Below are positions 27,101-39,906 of a stretch of 64,000 nucleotides of DNA, one piece after another. The position numbers and the translations under genes were made by a program. Below the pieces are notes generated by a model that was given only the letters and a program-made list of their open reading frames with translations, made no database searches and was not told the origin of the DNA. The stretch lies in the NCBI GenBank assembly GCA_008933995.1, contig WARS01000033.1, forward strand, positions 9,190,287 to 9,254,286, read 5' to 3'. The stretch is from Datnioides undecimradiatus. Its lineage: Eukaryota; Chordata; Actinopteri; Lobotiformes; Datnioididae. Every line of letters starts with the position of its first letter. Within the stretch, counting starts at the first letter, position 1.

Positions 27101-30100
27101 ACTTCAAGACAGCGGAACACGGCAGAGCAGCCCGTGGCTCAAGTGTCTATTAAAATGCATTTCGTGCACTGACTGGCCTGCTTATATAAATATGAGCTTG
27201 TTGTGTTCTTTCCCCTGAAATCACTGCGTCTGCCATCTGTTTCCAGTGTGCGCCCGTTGCTTAGGGATTGTTTGGGCTACAGTCCATTTAGCCCTCACAC
27301 TCTGTCCTTGTGAGCCACCTGTTCACCTGTTTATCCCACAAGGCTCGTTGTTGCCTCATCTCGCTCAGATTTGTTTGCGCTAACCTCTCATTAACTTCCA
27401 CGTCAAAGCAAAAGCGCTTGTCTATGGAGTCCGTCTTCCGGCGGATGCAGGACTTCAGCGTCAGTTGCGTGGTACCCTACAGGGAAACAAAGTTGGAAAG
27501 TGGTCAGTGCTTGTGATACAGACAGTGATGTAGAAGTCAGAGTATTACAGGCGCACAGATGTGTGTCTGTGGCTACGAGTGGTTCATGGGTAGTAACTGT
27601 TTTCAGTGAAGCACCTGTTTAGTTGCAGGCTTCTGTTCACAAGGCACCATGACCAGCTGTCTGCCTTCCTTGTGATACTTGCAGTAATATTTGACCCATG
27701 ACACACCCAAAGCCCCTGTTTAGATAAAAACAAACACACAAACAACAGGACAAGCCCTGTCAGATGGGGTTCACTCATCACTCATGTGTGAACGTCTTGT
27801 AACACTCACATTTCTCCTGACAGTACAGATATCCCTCCATCGGCAGTAAACTGTGCATTTTACAGATCTGGGAAGGGTGTTTCATTCTTTTCATCAGCTC
27901 CTCCATCCCCTCGCGAGTGCTCTCATAGTGGTTTCTTGTCTGCGGATGAAAACCAGACAGCACTTTAGAGCCTCATGGACGTCCGATTAGAGGGTATTAA
28001 ATCTCACCAATGGCGTGATTCACTGTCGGTAACACCACTTACGTTCTGCAAGCTGAGCTGCAGTTCCTGCTTGTAAGGCATAAAGTCCTGAGTCATCTCC
28101 ACTGTCAGGTTGTTGAGCGTTAAAATGCTGTGAAGAAACGCCAGCACCTGTCCAAGCAGAGCAGAGTCATATACGTAAGTCTGAACTCGAGAAGAAGTAG
28201 AGGCCATAAGGCAACGCAAAGAGTGAGAGATCACAGGCATCACTCACAGGCTCCACCACGTCGAACTTCTTTCTGTCCTGCACCTGATGGATCTGGTACA
28301 CGTACTCCACTGATGATTCATAGAAGTTGATTCGCTCCTTGTCGAGAAGTTCATCCGCCTGTGGTAATAAAAAGGAAAAACGACATTTCACGCAGTGGCC
28401 TTTTGTTGCTCTGATTCATCCAGTTCACGACTTCACGAATGCACAGTCGTACCTCTTGGAGTTGGCTCTCTTTCTTCTTGGCGGACAGATTCAGGTGTTT
28501 GTCCACCTGCGAGTAAAATTTCTCACTCTCTTTCTCAAACTTCTTTTTCTTTTCCTGTTTGATGGAGAACAATGAACATGAAGGATTACAGTGTCAGAAA
28601 ATCAAGTTGGACAAGTAAAGGACAAGTTGCGAAGAGTAAGATACATTGCCTTATCTTCTTCTGTGTCAAATCAGGAGCTGCTCTCAGAAACAAACAGCAG
28701 CAACAATTTGCATTGTGCATTTTACAGGCAGATCCTGGATTTTTCAGGCTGATACTTGTGTTAAACATAAACGGTGATAAGATTAAGAGATCAATATGTT
28801 TAAAAGCTTAAAGCAAGAGTAAATAAAGCCCAAAGACATCTACTGGAGCCGAATGGTAACAGGCTAAAAGTGATGGATAAATAGTGAGACACTCTTGCAC
28901 ATGCTACTCCAAGTTGCTCTGTCACAGGTGCAATGCAACTTGACCAAACATCTAAAAATAGTTATTTAACATCCTGTTTTCAGATCATTGTTCACTCACA
29001 TGCACTTTGTCATTTTTAAACACTGGATATTATTGTCTGTTAGGAACAAACCCCTGTTTTTTTTTTAACCAGGTACATCATTTTGTCAAAATTAATAGCT
29101 ATTGTTTTTAAAAATCAACTAAAAATCCACGCACTTCAGCAGTGCAGCATACTGGAACATTTGTTGTCAGATAAGTCGAATATTTTTGAAACATGATTTA
29201 AAACTTAAATTCATTTTCAAAGTTTTCTAGGACCTCAGTAATTCATGTACATTTCCACTTGAGGATGAAATAAATATTAACACGGCAGGAAGCCCCTGGT
29301 TCATAAACACACTGAGGAGAATTTACACTTCTGAACACGTGCACAACCAGAGAGAAACACACACGTCATGCAGGGAAATTAATGTGGTGCCCTACAGAGT
29401 TTCCTGCTGACTTGAAAGCAGAATAAAGTGTTAAAACTTGTGCAATATAACAATGTAACAATATATAGTTTCATATTCATATTAAACACTGCATCAAAGA
29501 GGAGGGAGTAAGGTATACATTAGTGTGCTTACACAGGTTTATGCTTTAAGAGATTTGAGGAGGTAGCCTGTTTTATGTTCTATGTAAGGGGCTCAGGGAG
29601 GTATATGTCGTGCAATGATTTGACTGTTTGACTGTTAATGCATAGAAACAGATATTAGACAGACAAACTACTAAATCCACTTCTGTCCTTTCAGTGCTGG
29701 CTGATGAACTAACTTGGGCTCACAGGGATGAGCCATATTTCACTGAGAGAGCTGAGGGATGAACAACAACACTCACTTTTGTGACTCCTATTTGCTCCTT
29801 TCTGAACTTCTCCAACGGCTTGATGAGCAGATCGGAGGCGTTCTGGACCTGCACAGGCAAACATGGAGCAGCCGTTACCGCGGCACACTTCTTAATGTGC
29901 ACACACACAGACATAGTGCATTGCAATATGTAGAAGACACTCTTTCACACGTCTCTACATTGCATCTGTCGATAAACTGGGTGTTCTGTGGGCCACAGAC
30001 ATGCAGAAAAGACTCCAGTAATAAAATATGTGAAGGTGAATGTGAAAATGTACTGCAGATGCTGCACTTCAATGCCACTGCAAGCGCAATTTGCCAGATA

Positions 30101-32488
30101 ACCTCTAGTTTTAAGATTATATCTGCATCCAGAAAACCCAGTCTAACAGGTACTGCTGCTCCAAATGTGACTTAATTGCTTGAGCGTAAAGGCACGAAGA
30201 TAAAACAAACACTACTAGATTGTGAAGGAGTTTATCCGGCTTGGAAAAACTTGATGTAATGACTAAAAAAAATAAAACTATTTTATACATTTAAATACAA
30301 TACCAGCAAAAAAAAATATGTAGTGTTTGAAAAAGCAGCAGCAGAAGTAAAAACACCATGGTTAGCAATATGGAAATAAAAAGGAACAAGAAAAGAACTG
30401 AGGGGGAACTGAGAACTAAATTAACAGGTAATCAAAAGCTTTCCTCTTAACAAGCATGCACAAGGCTGCACATTTACGCAGACAGTATCTAGATGTGTGG
30501 CTGTAACAACACACAAATCAACACAAACAGATGAAATATCTATTATAAAAACAAGGTCTTGGTTCTGCTTCATAAACCGAATGTTAAGTATCAGAAAATG
30601 CCAACAGTCTAATAGGATGCAGAGTCTGTATGGAGGAAGTTGATAACCCACCAACATCATCCTGTCGTGCTCTACTTCCTGCAGGAGCCCAGCGAACTCC
30701 TGGAATGACTGTGCTGGGGTGGAAAGCACAAAACATGATGATGACCAGAATGAAGACGCACTTGGTGCACTTGCTTGCACACATTTGTCTTTAAGCACAA
30801 AAAGAGAAGTTTCTGTTTTTCCAAACCTAGTTCCTCAAATCAGAGTTGTGAGGAATTACCAGGCGTGAGTCAAAACATAGGTAATCTCGGCTGAGGTCAA
30901 GTAGGGGAAGACTTCCTTGCGTCAGCTTATCCCTGTGTTAATCATTTCAATTTTAAATATGGTATTAAACAGAAAAAACGTTCTGGATTAAGGCACAAAA
31001 TCCTCTGCAAGTCGCTGACTTTTACAGTGAATGTAAAGTGTGTGTGTGTGTGTGTGTGTGTTGAGGAGCTCGTCTGCATCATCTTACCGATGTTAATCTC
31101 ATCATCTGTTAGGGAGTCACCGATGACGTCGAACTGGAACATGCTGAGAGTCTGTGAAAACTTCTGGACCGCCAAAGAATAGCCTATAAAAAAATATATT
31201 TTAATCCTACTGAGACGTCTGAATGAAGGTCAGAATATCACGACAACCGCATCTTTGACTGCAACATACAATTCTTTATCGTTCTTTAAACTCTACCCAA
31301 CTCCTGCAGATTTAAGTGCAGTCCAGGGTTATTGAAACAGTGTGGTTTTCTTTTTCTCTGGTAGGAAAATCTAAAGTATGAAAGCAATCCTTGGCAGCGT
31401 AAAGCAGCACAACAGCAGCCAGCACATGCTCGATGCAATAGTTCAACCCTGCCATGTCTGGATTTTATATTCAAAACAAAACAAAACAGAGTCTGTCAGA
31501 TCCAAAATGTTGGCTGAGGATCTTACAAAACTAGTACCGTGTTTTCACTTTCTCTATATATAATGGGGAAGTTTTCAATCTTTTAACCATTTCAAGTGTT
31601 TTTTCAATCAGTAAATGTCTGTTTATTTTGAATTAGTGTATTAATTGGTCCTTTTTATTGTAAACACAAATTCACAGTGAATTCTCAGTGTATGAAGTGA
31701 TAGCATTCTGCAGTACATGATCAGTAAGGGCAGATCGTTGAATAGAGAGGAAATATCTGTTGGTGCAGTTTAACAGCCAGCACTCGTGACCTCTGGCTAT
31801 TATCCACACTGAATATACAGTGGGACCCTCACCACTACAGCACCACTACAGTACCTACAATGACTGTTTCTGTTTCCAGGGTGAAAAGCTGGTCATTGGT
31901 GATTTGGATCACCCCCCCGGCCCCAATGGGTGCCACACTGACCCAAATCCACACATCTCCTGCGTGCTGTCACTGGCTCTGCTCCATACTATCAGTGGGA
32001 CTGGCCCCTCACTCCAGCCAGCAGCAGAGAGGTGACTCATGTAAAGATGCAAATCCTGCTACGGATGACAGCTGCTGTGCTGGTCATCCTGCACATCTGC
32101 ATCAGATACATGGCTTTTCAAAGAAGCCTGTTAGGGATTCTCCCAGGGGGGCACTAGCACCTCCCCGAATGTGCCTTTCCCAGCCACCCACAATGACCCT
32201 GTAGGCCCTTAAAAAGGCCCCACTGATGCTGATCTGCTGTCAAGCCTCATCTCGCCACTATATCTTCATGCAGTGTGTAAAAAGAAATGAAATTAAAATT
32301 AAATACAAGACAGAGGGAATTTAGGCATGCTTACCTCTGATTGCAGTGATCACACTGTTGCCATCTTTTATCAGCTCTTTGAGAAATTTGCTCGTCCTCT
32401 CCAGCTCTACTTCATAACACTTGAGAGTCTCTCGGAAGTCCGGACTGTCCAGATAGCAGTCGCTAAACTCCAGAGGTGTGTGTCCCAT
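15140..32488 (-). CDS. ophn1: Oligophrenin-1, Rho GTPase-activating protein (complete, 24 coding exons, 796 aa)
   Basis: BAR-PH-RhoGAP protein that turns off Rho-family GTPases at membranes, known for dendritic-spine shape and synaptic vesicle endocytosis. Exons, first to last: 32488-32335, 31183-31088, 30713-30652, 29848-29777, 28554-28453, 28358-28248, 28147-28043, 27939-27810, 27715-27615, 27476-27385, 26315-26237, 23751-23718, 23553-23491, 23031-22957, 22411-22327, 21949-21891, 20716-20611, 20453-20294, 19729-19582, 18677-18375, 17704-17557, 16855-16805, 15330-15282, 15145-15140. All phases join, giving 796 residues (human about 802). Start [23 protein letters not shown] about 1-225, PH about 265-370, RhoGAP about 380-575 with arginine finger EGVYRTVG (R near 409) and [18 protein letters not shown]; tail with [18 protein letters not shown] and [12 protein letters not shown]. 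The last coding exon holds only AAT-TGA, the least certain part. Upstream of ATG the frame stays open, but family members start here. Confidence 0.97.
15904..15943. repeat. (GT)n(GA)n microsatellite
   Basis: Interrupted GT run followed by a short GA run, in ophn1 intron 22. Confidence 0.85.
19900..20262. repeat. Dispersed teleost repeat with inverted ends, in ophn1 intron 18
   Basis: CTTTTGGGAAATACACTTAT, then TAAGCTTAGCATAGC, AAACTGGAAATGGGGG and ACAGCTAGCCTGGCTCTGT match from memory a high-copy teleost element. The far end (20225-20252, CTGTTTCCAGTC then TTTATGCTAAGCTAAG) is the reverse complement of the 19980-20010 segment, so the copy is framed by inverted versions of one motif of about 28 bp. 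It ends about 30 bp from the splice donor of the exon 20294-20453. Confidence 0.6.
31039..31061. repeat. (GT)n microsatellite next to ophn1 exon 2 donor
   Basis: Pure GT run, on the gene strand a CA run, starting about 25 bases inside intron 2 from the exon 31088-31183. Confidence 0.9.
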
Positions 32489-32519
32489 CTTCAGAACAAC
32501 CGGGCGATCAGACAATAGA

Positions 32520-32735
32520 AACAGTGAATTAGTTTTTGGCGAGCCACGCAGCCTACGCTCGACTACGGCACAGTGCACATCGCTGCCCAGTTGAGACGAC
32601 TCCACGCTCTCATCTGTTCAGGGGAGCAGGAACCATGGTGTCCGTGGGAGCCTGCGGCAGCCGCTGCTCTGCTGTGGGGTGCCCTGACCAGCGACGAGGT
32701 GCGGCTGTGATTCACTTCCCTCTTTAGCTCGGCTG
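32520..32735 (-). promoter_or_regulatory. CpG-rich stretch at the ophn1 5' end
   Basis: About 18 CpG dinucleotides in roughly 215 bases, far denser than the surrounding AT-rich DNA, directly upstream of the ophn1 start codon. This is the likely promoter/5'UTR of a broadly expressed gene. A CCAATTGG box lies further upstream at 33053. Whether a separate non-coding first exon exists is not clear; a plausible acceptor (CTGAAG) abuts the ATG. Confidence 0.45.
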
Positions 32736-35700
32736 ACGCGCCGTAAACTGAAATTCAATTGAACCCTGCTCCTCTTTGCCACTTTTTCCTTGTTCCAGTG
32801 TCGTGATTAGGAGAGCGGCTAGAATCCCCGTGGACGCGTCCAACACCAAAATACTTCACACTTTCGTAAAACCTCCTTATGTCCTTTGCTTCAATTTTTA
32901 AACATATTTCAATTCGTAAATCTAACATCACGCTATTAATCGTTTGGATACGTGTCGATAGATGTATATTTTTCCTGTAGGAGATACCATACAGAAACTC
33001 AGGTCCCACATTTTTTTACAAAGAGTGTAACACAGAGCTGAATGGGACGTGACCAATTGGCTACGGACTCACTATAAACTTCCCCCTTTTCCACACCCAG
33101 GAGGTTCTTAAAGGGGCTGCTGCACAGTTGGAGTAATTGTGTAGATAGTGCTGCGTTCAGCGGCGGTTGGACATATGGGTTTGGATTCCGCGCCCAGAAA
33201 TAGGCCCAAACAAATCGTTCATAACAACTGTGTCAGTGGCATTCAAGAAATGTTAATAGGACAAGGAATATACGTGTATCTTTTAATGGATCAAGTATTT
33301 TATACAAATACAACGCTCTGTTATCAAAACACGTATTTTTTTCAAGTTCAAAAGTTTCAAAAGTTAAGAAAGTACACTTTCTAAGACATTGCTTTGTAAG
33401 TCATTGCTTTTTTCTTGTGAAATGCTGCATGATTTCACCTCCTAGTCCCAAGTAAATAAGTAAAAATCGAAAAAAAGAGTTTGAATTGTTGTTGAACTAG
33501 TAAACACATTCAACCGATAATGAGGTGTTGCAAGTGATCACAAGCATGTGAAGTCAGAAGCCTAACTATAGGTTAGAGAAATGGTCTTATGACGGAAAAC
33601 CTGGAACCTCTGGTGGGGAATAACCATCAGTACAACAACAATGTTCTCTTGAGCTCAGCTGCTGCACTGGCCTGCAGATCAGGCTCTGGTTGTTACAGGC
33701 GGCTGTGAAGGTGAATGTGGACTTCCCCAATTAGATTAAAGTTCAGCTTACACTTTTAATGAGCTTTAAACAAAGCCACTGTAGCACCATGAGTTGGAGG
33801 AAAACTATTTTCAGTTCAAAGTATCTCATCAAAAAGAACACACCCGCACAGCACACCATGAGAATCACGAGGACACAGTGAGACAGGTGTCACTTGCATG
33901 TGACTGGGTGTGTACCTGCGTTCAGGATTTAGTACAACAATATAACTGATCTTGTTGCACAGGCGGCCTCGCCACACTTAACTTACACAAGCACTGAAGT
34001 GTCCCTTACAGCACACAACACAGTAATTCTGCAAGATATTTAAAGTTACACAATGGAAGCATCAGTGTAAAACCATGTCAACATGTGTAACAGTGGCAGT
34101 AGTAGTTGAGAAAAAGACTGTCTTAAAGTGCAAAGGCCACCTCACTCAGTTGAATCCCACTTTATAAATATATAAAAAAAACACATCAGATGTTTGTCTT
34201 CAAATTGAGTAAAATGTACATATTGATATATATCACTGTTTGATGACAAATGTTCTGCACCACTTGTATTCACATGCCATACCTGACACATCTGTAAATA
34301 TTTTTAATGCTTGAAACGAATGTGTTGAGGTGTTGCACCTGAGGAATGTAGAGTCACCGAACAACATGCTGTTAGTGTCACTTTCACAAGACTGAATCCT
34401 CCACAGAGCTGTCACTCCTGCAGTGAGAAAATCATTTTTGAAATGTTGCAATAACGCTCGATAACCTCTAGATGTCACCCTGCAGGCTGAACTGGATCAG
34501 GGACACTCCTGCAAACACATGCATCTTAAAAAGCTGTATTTGAATCCATTAATTACATTTTAGAATATCAGTTTCACTGCTTTTATAGCCTAGCTCACTA
34601 TTCATAACAAGGACTGACACTCGATCACTTCATCTGAAAAAAGCTTCATCATGTACAGGTTTGAAAACACACCTCATCACAAGGATTAAATCTTGTACAA
34701 ACAAAGAAATGTTAGTGATGTCACACAACAGATAAATTATACTGCCATCTCATGAGAAATAAGTGCACAATTATATCTCTTGGTAACGCCTCTGTGACAC
34801 TCAGCAGTAGCAATTAAAACCAACAGGGCTTTTCAGGAGTGTTACAGGCCTCACAATTTGTGCAACTGAATTTCACTGGTAATCAAGATCAGAGTCAGTT
34901 GATCAGAATCAGTTGATGGAAAGCAAGATTACACACACAGACACATATACTGTACTTAGAATGCTGATTTTCTAATTTCTCGACCATAACTGGACAGTTT
35001 ATGTTTATAAAGGTCATCTTTCAGTTCCATTGAGTCTCTTAGTGTTGATCAGCAGCTCACATAGATAAGCACAGGATATCAACACCTCACATACAGACGC
35101 TTACATATCTGTCTCCCAACCTGAACTAAACTGCAAAATGTTCACGATTCTCTTTCCCCATGTACTCTTTGTTTATCTGTACAAAACATTTAAAACTATT
35201 TATCATAACAGCTTTTTAAAATGCGTTTCATTGGTTTTGTTGATTTAGCTTATTTCTGGTTCAGATATATAAGAAAAGACATAGTTTGACAATCGTGGAT
35301 TATGTGCTTGTCTGAGAGGGTGCATCCTTTGATTATGTCCTTGACCAAATAGCAGCCTAATCTTTATACATATTTATTTCCAGGTCCCAATAGAGATGCC
35401 CTCAACCACAGAGGCTTTTTGGGGCACTCTGGCAGGTGAACTGACTGTGTCACTGAGATAGCATCACAATTGCAATCACACTTGGCAGTAATGTAGCTGT
35501 GATCAAAATGAAGGCCAAGGAACAAGATGGGTGTGGTGTGCCTCATGAGCACTGAGTAGTCATGTAAAAATGTAGTATTGACTAAAGAGTTGTCACACTG
35601 GTGCCAACAGTAAACTGGAAACAAAGGGAGGACCCAAATATAGAATACTGAGGAGGAGCTTTAATAACAAAAAGGTGTCATTGCAGGTCTGACAGTCACA

Positions 35701-38700
35701 GAAACAGAAGAAGGAAACACAGGGGCAAGAAGTGGAAATCTGAGACAACAGGTGAACAGGAAATAACTCCTGTAAGACCCAAAACCAGAACAGTGAGTAG
35801 GCTTCTACAGGGTCTGAATGTCAACATGTCGATGGGTGTTGCTGCTGGTATTGTAAGATGGTCTATAGTTAAACTGATTTTATTAATCTAAAGTTTCTTT
35901 GTTTTAGACCTTTATGTTTTACTCCTTTGTGCTATACTCCATTTGAGCATCGTTTTGATGTTCAAACTCAGCTCTGGGATCTTATTGGAAATCTAATAAA
36001 TACAACAGATCTTCATAAATACTTGCCAATTAGATGTGAGATGTATTATAAAACTCATGTTGATTAATTCGCTCAAAAATTGTAATTTAAATTTCATTTT
36101 TGTTTTTTTTCTCCTTTGATAACAGCCAAAAAATACAATCCACTGTATTTGTGGAGACGTCCTTTATGCTCACATTGCCGTCAGTTACCTTGTTGTTTTG
36201 TTTCATATAGTATACCGAATAGTCTGATATCTCTCTCTCTTTAAATAGAGATCAAATAAAGCTTAACTCACAAAAATCTACATTTTAACAACCAGAGAAG
36301 AAGACTGACAAAACCTTTTTTGTAATCTCCTCAATGTTATTTGACCTATTTGATATGTCAGTGTCAGAAAATCAGTTGGTTTTGGTTCGTGACTAAGATG
36401 GAAAGCATGTTCCAAATACTTGTGTAATTATTTCCTGGGTACAAAGCCTCCAAAAGGTCACACAGGATTTTTTTTCTTTCTGAATTGCTCTTACACTCAC
36501 TGCACTGCATCTGGTCCAGCATCAGTGCAGCAATGTAAAGCAAAATTGACTGTGTGCATGCACAGAACTTAGTGTGCGGGAACTTTGGTCTTTTTGTAGC
36601 TCTGTATCTCTGTCATTTTTTTGCACAGGTAAAAGAATAAACATAAATTAGTTTTTAACAATTATTTAAAAAATGCTTATTTGGATTTTGTGAAAAAACT
36701 GTAGAGCTGTGTAGAAGTACCTGAACACCTCAAAGCTAAAAACAGCAAATTAAAAAGGTTAATTAGTCACAAAAACTAGCATTTAATCCCACAGAAATAC
36801 GTCAAACTGTGATTATAGATTGAATCAGTGGTTGAGTATTAGGTGGGCTGCTACAATGCGGCCGTAAAGGCTGAGAAGAAAAACTATGAGTGACCGCTTA
36901 TTATGATAATAACCTCCTGTCCTCTTATCTTTAGATTTTATGGGTCATTCTTTGTTTTAGACCTTTATATTTTACTCCATATTGCGTCAAAAACACCCTC
37001 CACTTCCTCTGCAGAACACAGCACAATAAGGACAAGAGGACAGACCGCTGTCCCCACACAGATTCCTCAGCTGGGCAGAAATTAAAACGTTTGATCTGAA
37101 TTCTGAAGCTGTTTGTTTGGCCCCGGTAAATGGGCCTATTGTATGCAAATATTGCGCACAGAAGCATATGACCCCTCCAGTGCAGGGCAGTGGCTAGTGT
37201 GAGAGAAATCATTAGCAATGCAAAGTCATGGTGCTCTGATTCTCCTGTTCACAGTCACAGCTTGAAAAAAAAAAATCTGCTAATGTCGGCGTAAATGTTT
37301 TTGGATGTGCTTTAATCCAAACCACAGCTGAAGGTGAGTCTGCGTCATTTCTTACTCTCAGATTATTTAACTGAGAAAAATGATGTGATCTGTGTGTCCA
37401 GCTGGTTACATCTGTCGGTAGTTCATGCTTCTCTGTCATGTCTTAACTTGACTCTGAAGAGTGAGGAAGAAACATTATTAAAGACTTTCATATAAAGTTA
37501 TAATTACAGATAAGACTGCACTCCAGCACACGTGTTGTGTAGAAATGTCATCAAAATGTTGCTGTTTTTATGGTGATAATCCAAAAAAACGGATTTATTT
37601 TAGGAGTTCATCAGTCGTGGTTTTCTGTAGCTATACTGCTGATCACAGGGTAGAATTTAAGTGAACTGCTCATCTTGTCTAAATCATTACAAGTAATTCA
37701 GAACCAGAGGACTCTTTCTCTGCTGTGTGTTGAGACACCTCTGGAGCATAGATTATTTTTCTTGCCAAGAATTAAAGAGTATTACAGACACCGTTACGTT
37801 GGGTTCAGATGCCCACTTTGCATGCTACACCATGGCCACTGGTGAAAGCATGTCACATGACGCATGGTGCCAGACTTCAGTGTTGCACTCTTAAGTGGCC
37901 TGCCAACTGCAGAGGGAGGCAGAGAGGCTTCCTTCTTCTCTGGATTCACATCCATGCCAAACCAGCGGGTCAACATTGTCCTCTACGCTGCCTCCTATGC
38001 CTCTTACACCTCCTGCTGAGCCGGGTAACAACTCTGACATTTATTCTAGACTGGACATTCAAGCATGTTGGGGAACACAGGACAACCAACAATGACATCT
38101 TGCACATCTTGGATGCTTTCTAGGACTGACATGAATTCTCAACATTTGAACACTATGATTTACCAATTTGGTGGAAAGACAAAGTAGAAATCTGTAAGTG
38201 TCATCGATTACAGTAACATGAATTCAACTTTGAATATATTAATTTCTTAGCTACAAGGATTACATTGTCCTACCAGTACACTGCTATGTGGATTATTATG
38301 AAATTACTGACTTCGTACTCTGAATATTTGATTATATTTCTAACAGTTTTTGTAATCTTTCAGTCTTTTAAGTCTCTGGTCATCATGGGACAAGATTTAT
38401 AGAAGGTGAAGCTGAAACCTACTGTGAGGCTCCAGCTACCACTTGTTGTTGATGGGCTGAATGTGCTCCAACAAATCCTGCAACTAATTAACAATTAATC
38501 TGGCAATTTTATAGTTAATCATGTGATCAATAACTAACAGAAAATACTGAAAAAGTGCTTTTACACATAAATTCCTTAAGTCTGCTGTGATGTCTTCAAA
38601 TTGTGATTTTAAATATTTAGCTTTACATCGGAAAAAGAAAAACGGTCACAACTGAGAACATTTGGTATTTTTGGTTAAAATGCTTTAAAAGATTATTTTA

Positions 38701-39892
38701 TAATCAAACTAATATCTATTTAATTTAATGTGGATAAACTACATTGCACTTACTTTGCAATTGCACATTGCACTACAACTAGTTATTCTAGTTTTAATGC
38801 ATCCTTTTAATACTTTTTTACAATCTGCTATCAGTAAGGGTCAAAGTCTGAGCATATCTTTAGTGAGGACCCAAAATATCTCCTGCAGTTAAACCGATCA
38901 TATGCTCTAGGTATATGATCATTTTTTATTAAACTGTTTTGGGGTTTTTTTTTCATTCCATCACACATCAACACACGTGTTGTTTAGTTTAATGAGAAAA
39001 GAACGTGTGATTTTTCATTAAGAAGTTTTGAAGGTATCTACTGATCGGGAGCTGCATAAACAGTCTGGAGGTTGTACTGTATTAAATGAAAAAAACAAAA
39101 CAAATTATAACGGTAATTTGCACACATTCCATCTCTTAGGAAATTGTACAGGTAGTTTATACGCTAACTGTAGAAATTTAAAAGGGATCTTCACTTAAAT
39201 ACAGGAGAAAATATGCGTGAAACCATGGTGGCTGATGCTGGGTGGTCAGTTAGAGATGCAGTCGGCAAGTTATACGCAGTTATACACAGTTATTTTTAAA
39301 GTTAGACCAGTTAAATGCAACAAACGGCGCAAACAGATAATGATTACTGGTGAGATTATAAAAATTTAAAAAATGAAGAAGATGCCTTGATTCACTGAAT
39401 GTTCTTTTGTTTCGTCTTTTTGGAAACAAGTAATCAAAAGTATCAAAGAGTGGCTGCAGCCAGAATCTCTTGGATTTACACTACAAGGCTTTATTGACGC
39501 CTCCAGAATTACTTTTAGGCAGAGGAAAAGTCAGACGAAACCTGATTTTGCTCAAAGATTAAAATTGATAACAGATACGGACTCTTTCGAATCTCTCTCT
39601 TTTTTCTTTTGGTTCTTCATTTTTTGTAATTTATAGAATTTGTACATTAAAGAAAAACTAAAAATAGAAAATTGTTGTATTCATGTTGTACTACTTCTGT
39701 TTGCTTGTTTTTGTCTTTTTTCTATTTCATATGTGGACAGATTTATTTTTTATTCTGTTACCAGTTCCCTAATGATTTATGTTAGGCTTGTTTTGTCATG
39801 TTGTATTGTTTTTTTTAATGCAGAAAAAGAAAATTATTTTTAGCTTAATGTTCTCTCAGCTGATGAACCTCTGATGTGTTGCTCTCCTTCAG
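32736..39892. other. Spacer between divergent ophn1 and gjb1
   Basis: About 7 kb without recognisable coding exons or RNA genes. It should contain the gjb1 promoter and at least one 5' untranslated exon, because an acceptor precedes the gjb1 start, but I cannot place them. It holds a probable dispersed repeat near 35640-35800 and a 31-bp near-identical direct repeat (35895 and 36948). Confidence 0.55.
35630..35805. repeat. Probable dispersed repeat fragment
   Basis: The stretch GGACCCAAATATAGAA, ACTGAGGAGGAGCTTTAAT, ACACAGGGGCAAGAAG, AGGTGAACAGGAAATAAC and AGACCCAAAACCAGAACAG feels like an end fragment of a common fish interspersed repeat. The family is not identified and no coding part is seen. 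Confidence 0.3.
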
Positions 39893-39906
39893 ACCCGGAA
39901 CCAAAG

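Larger units (their letters stand above)
15146..32334 (-). other. Introns of ophn1
   Basis: Twenty-three introns. The largest are 23752-26236 (2.5 kb), 15331-16804, 28555-29776, 20717-21890, 31184-32334 and 26316-27384. They hold microsatellites, one dispersed repeat beside the RhoGAP exon 18 donor, and a relatively GC-rich patch in intron 1 (31830-32230), listed separately. I see no nested gene. Open frames such as 25310-25651 lack family similarity. Confidence 0.6.

Noticed and set aside
29759-30175. 138-codon plus-strand frame
   Set aside because: Its start is the antisense shadow of the ophn1 exon 29777-29848; the remainder shows no similarity.
31860-32204. 114-codon plus-strand frame as a gene
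   Set aside because: No family resemblance, no splice context and antisense to an ophn1 intron; kept only as a composition anomaly.
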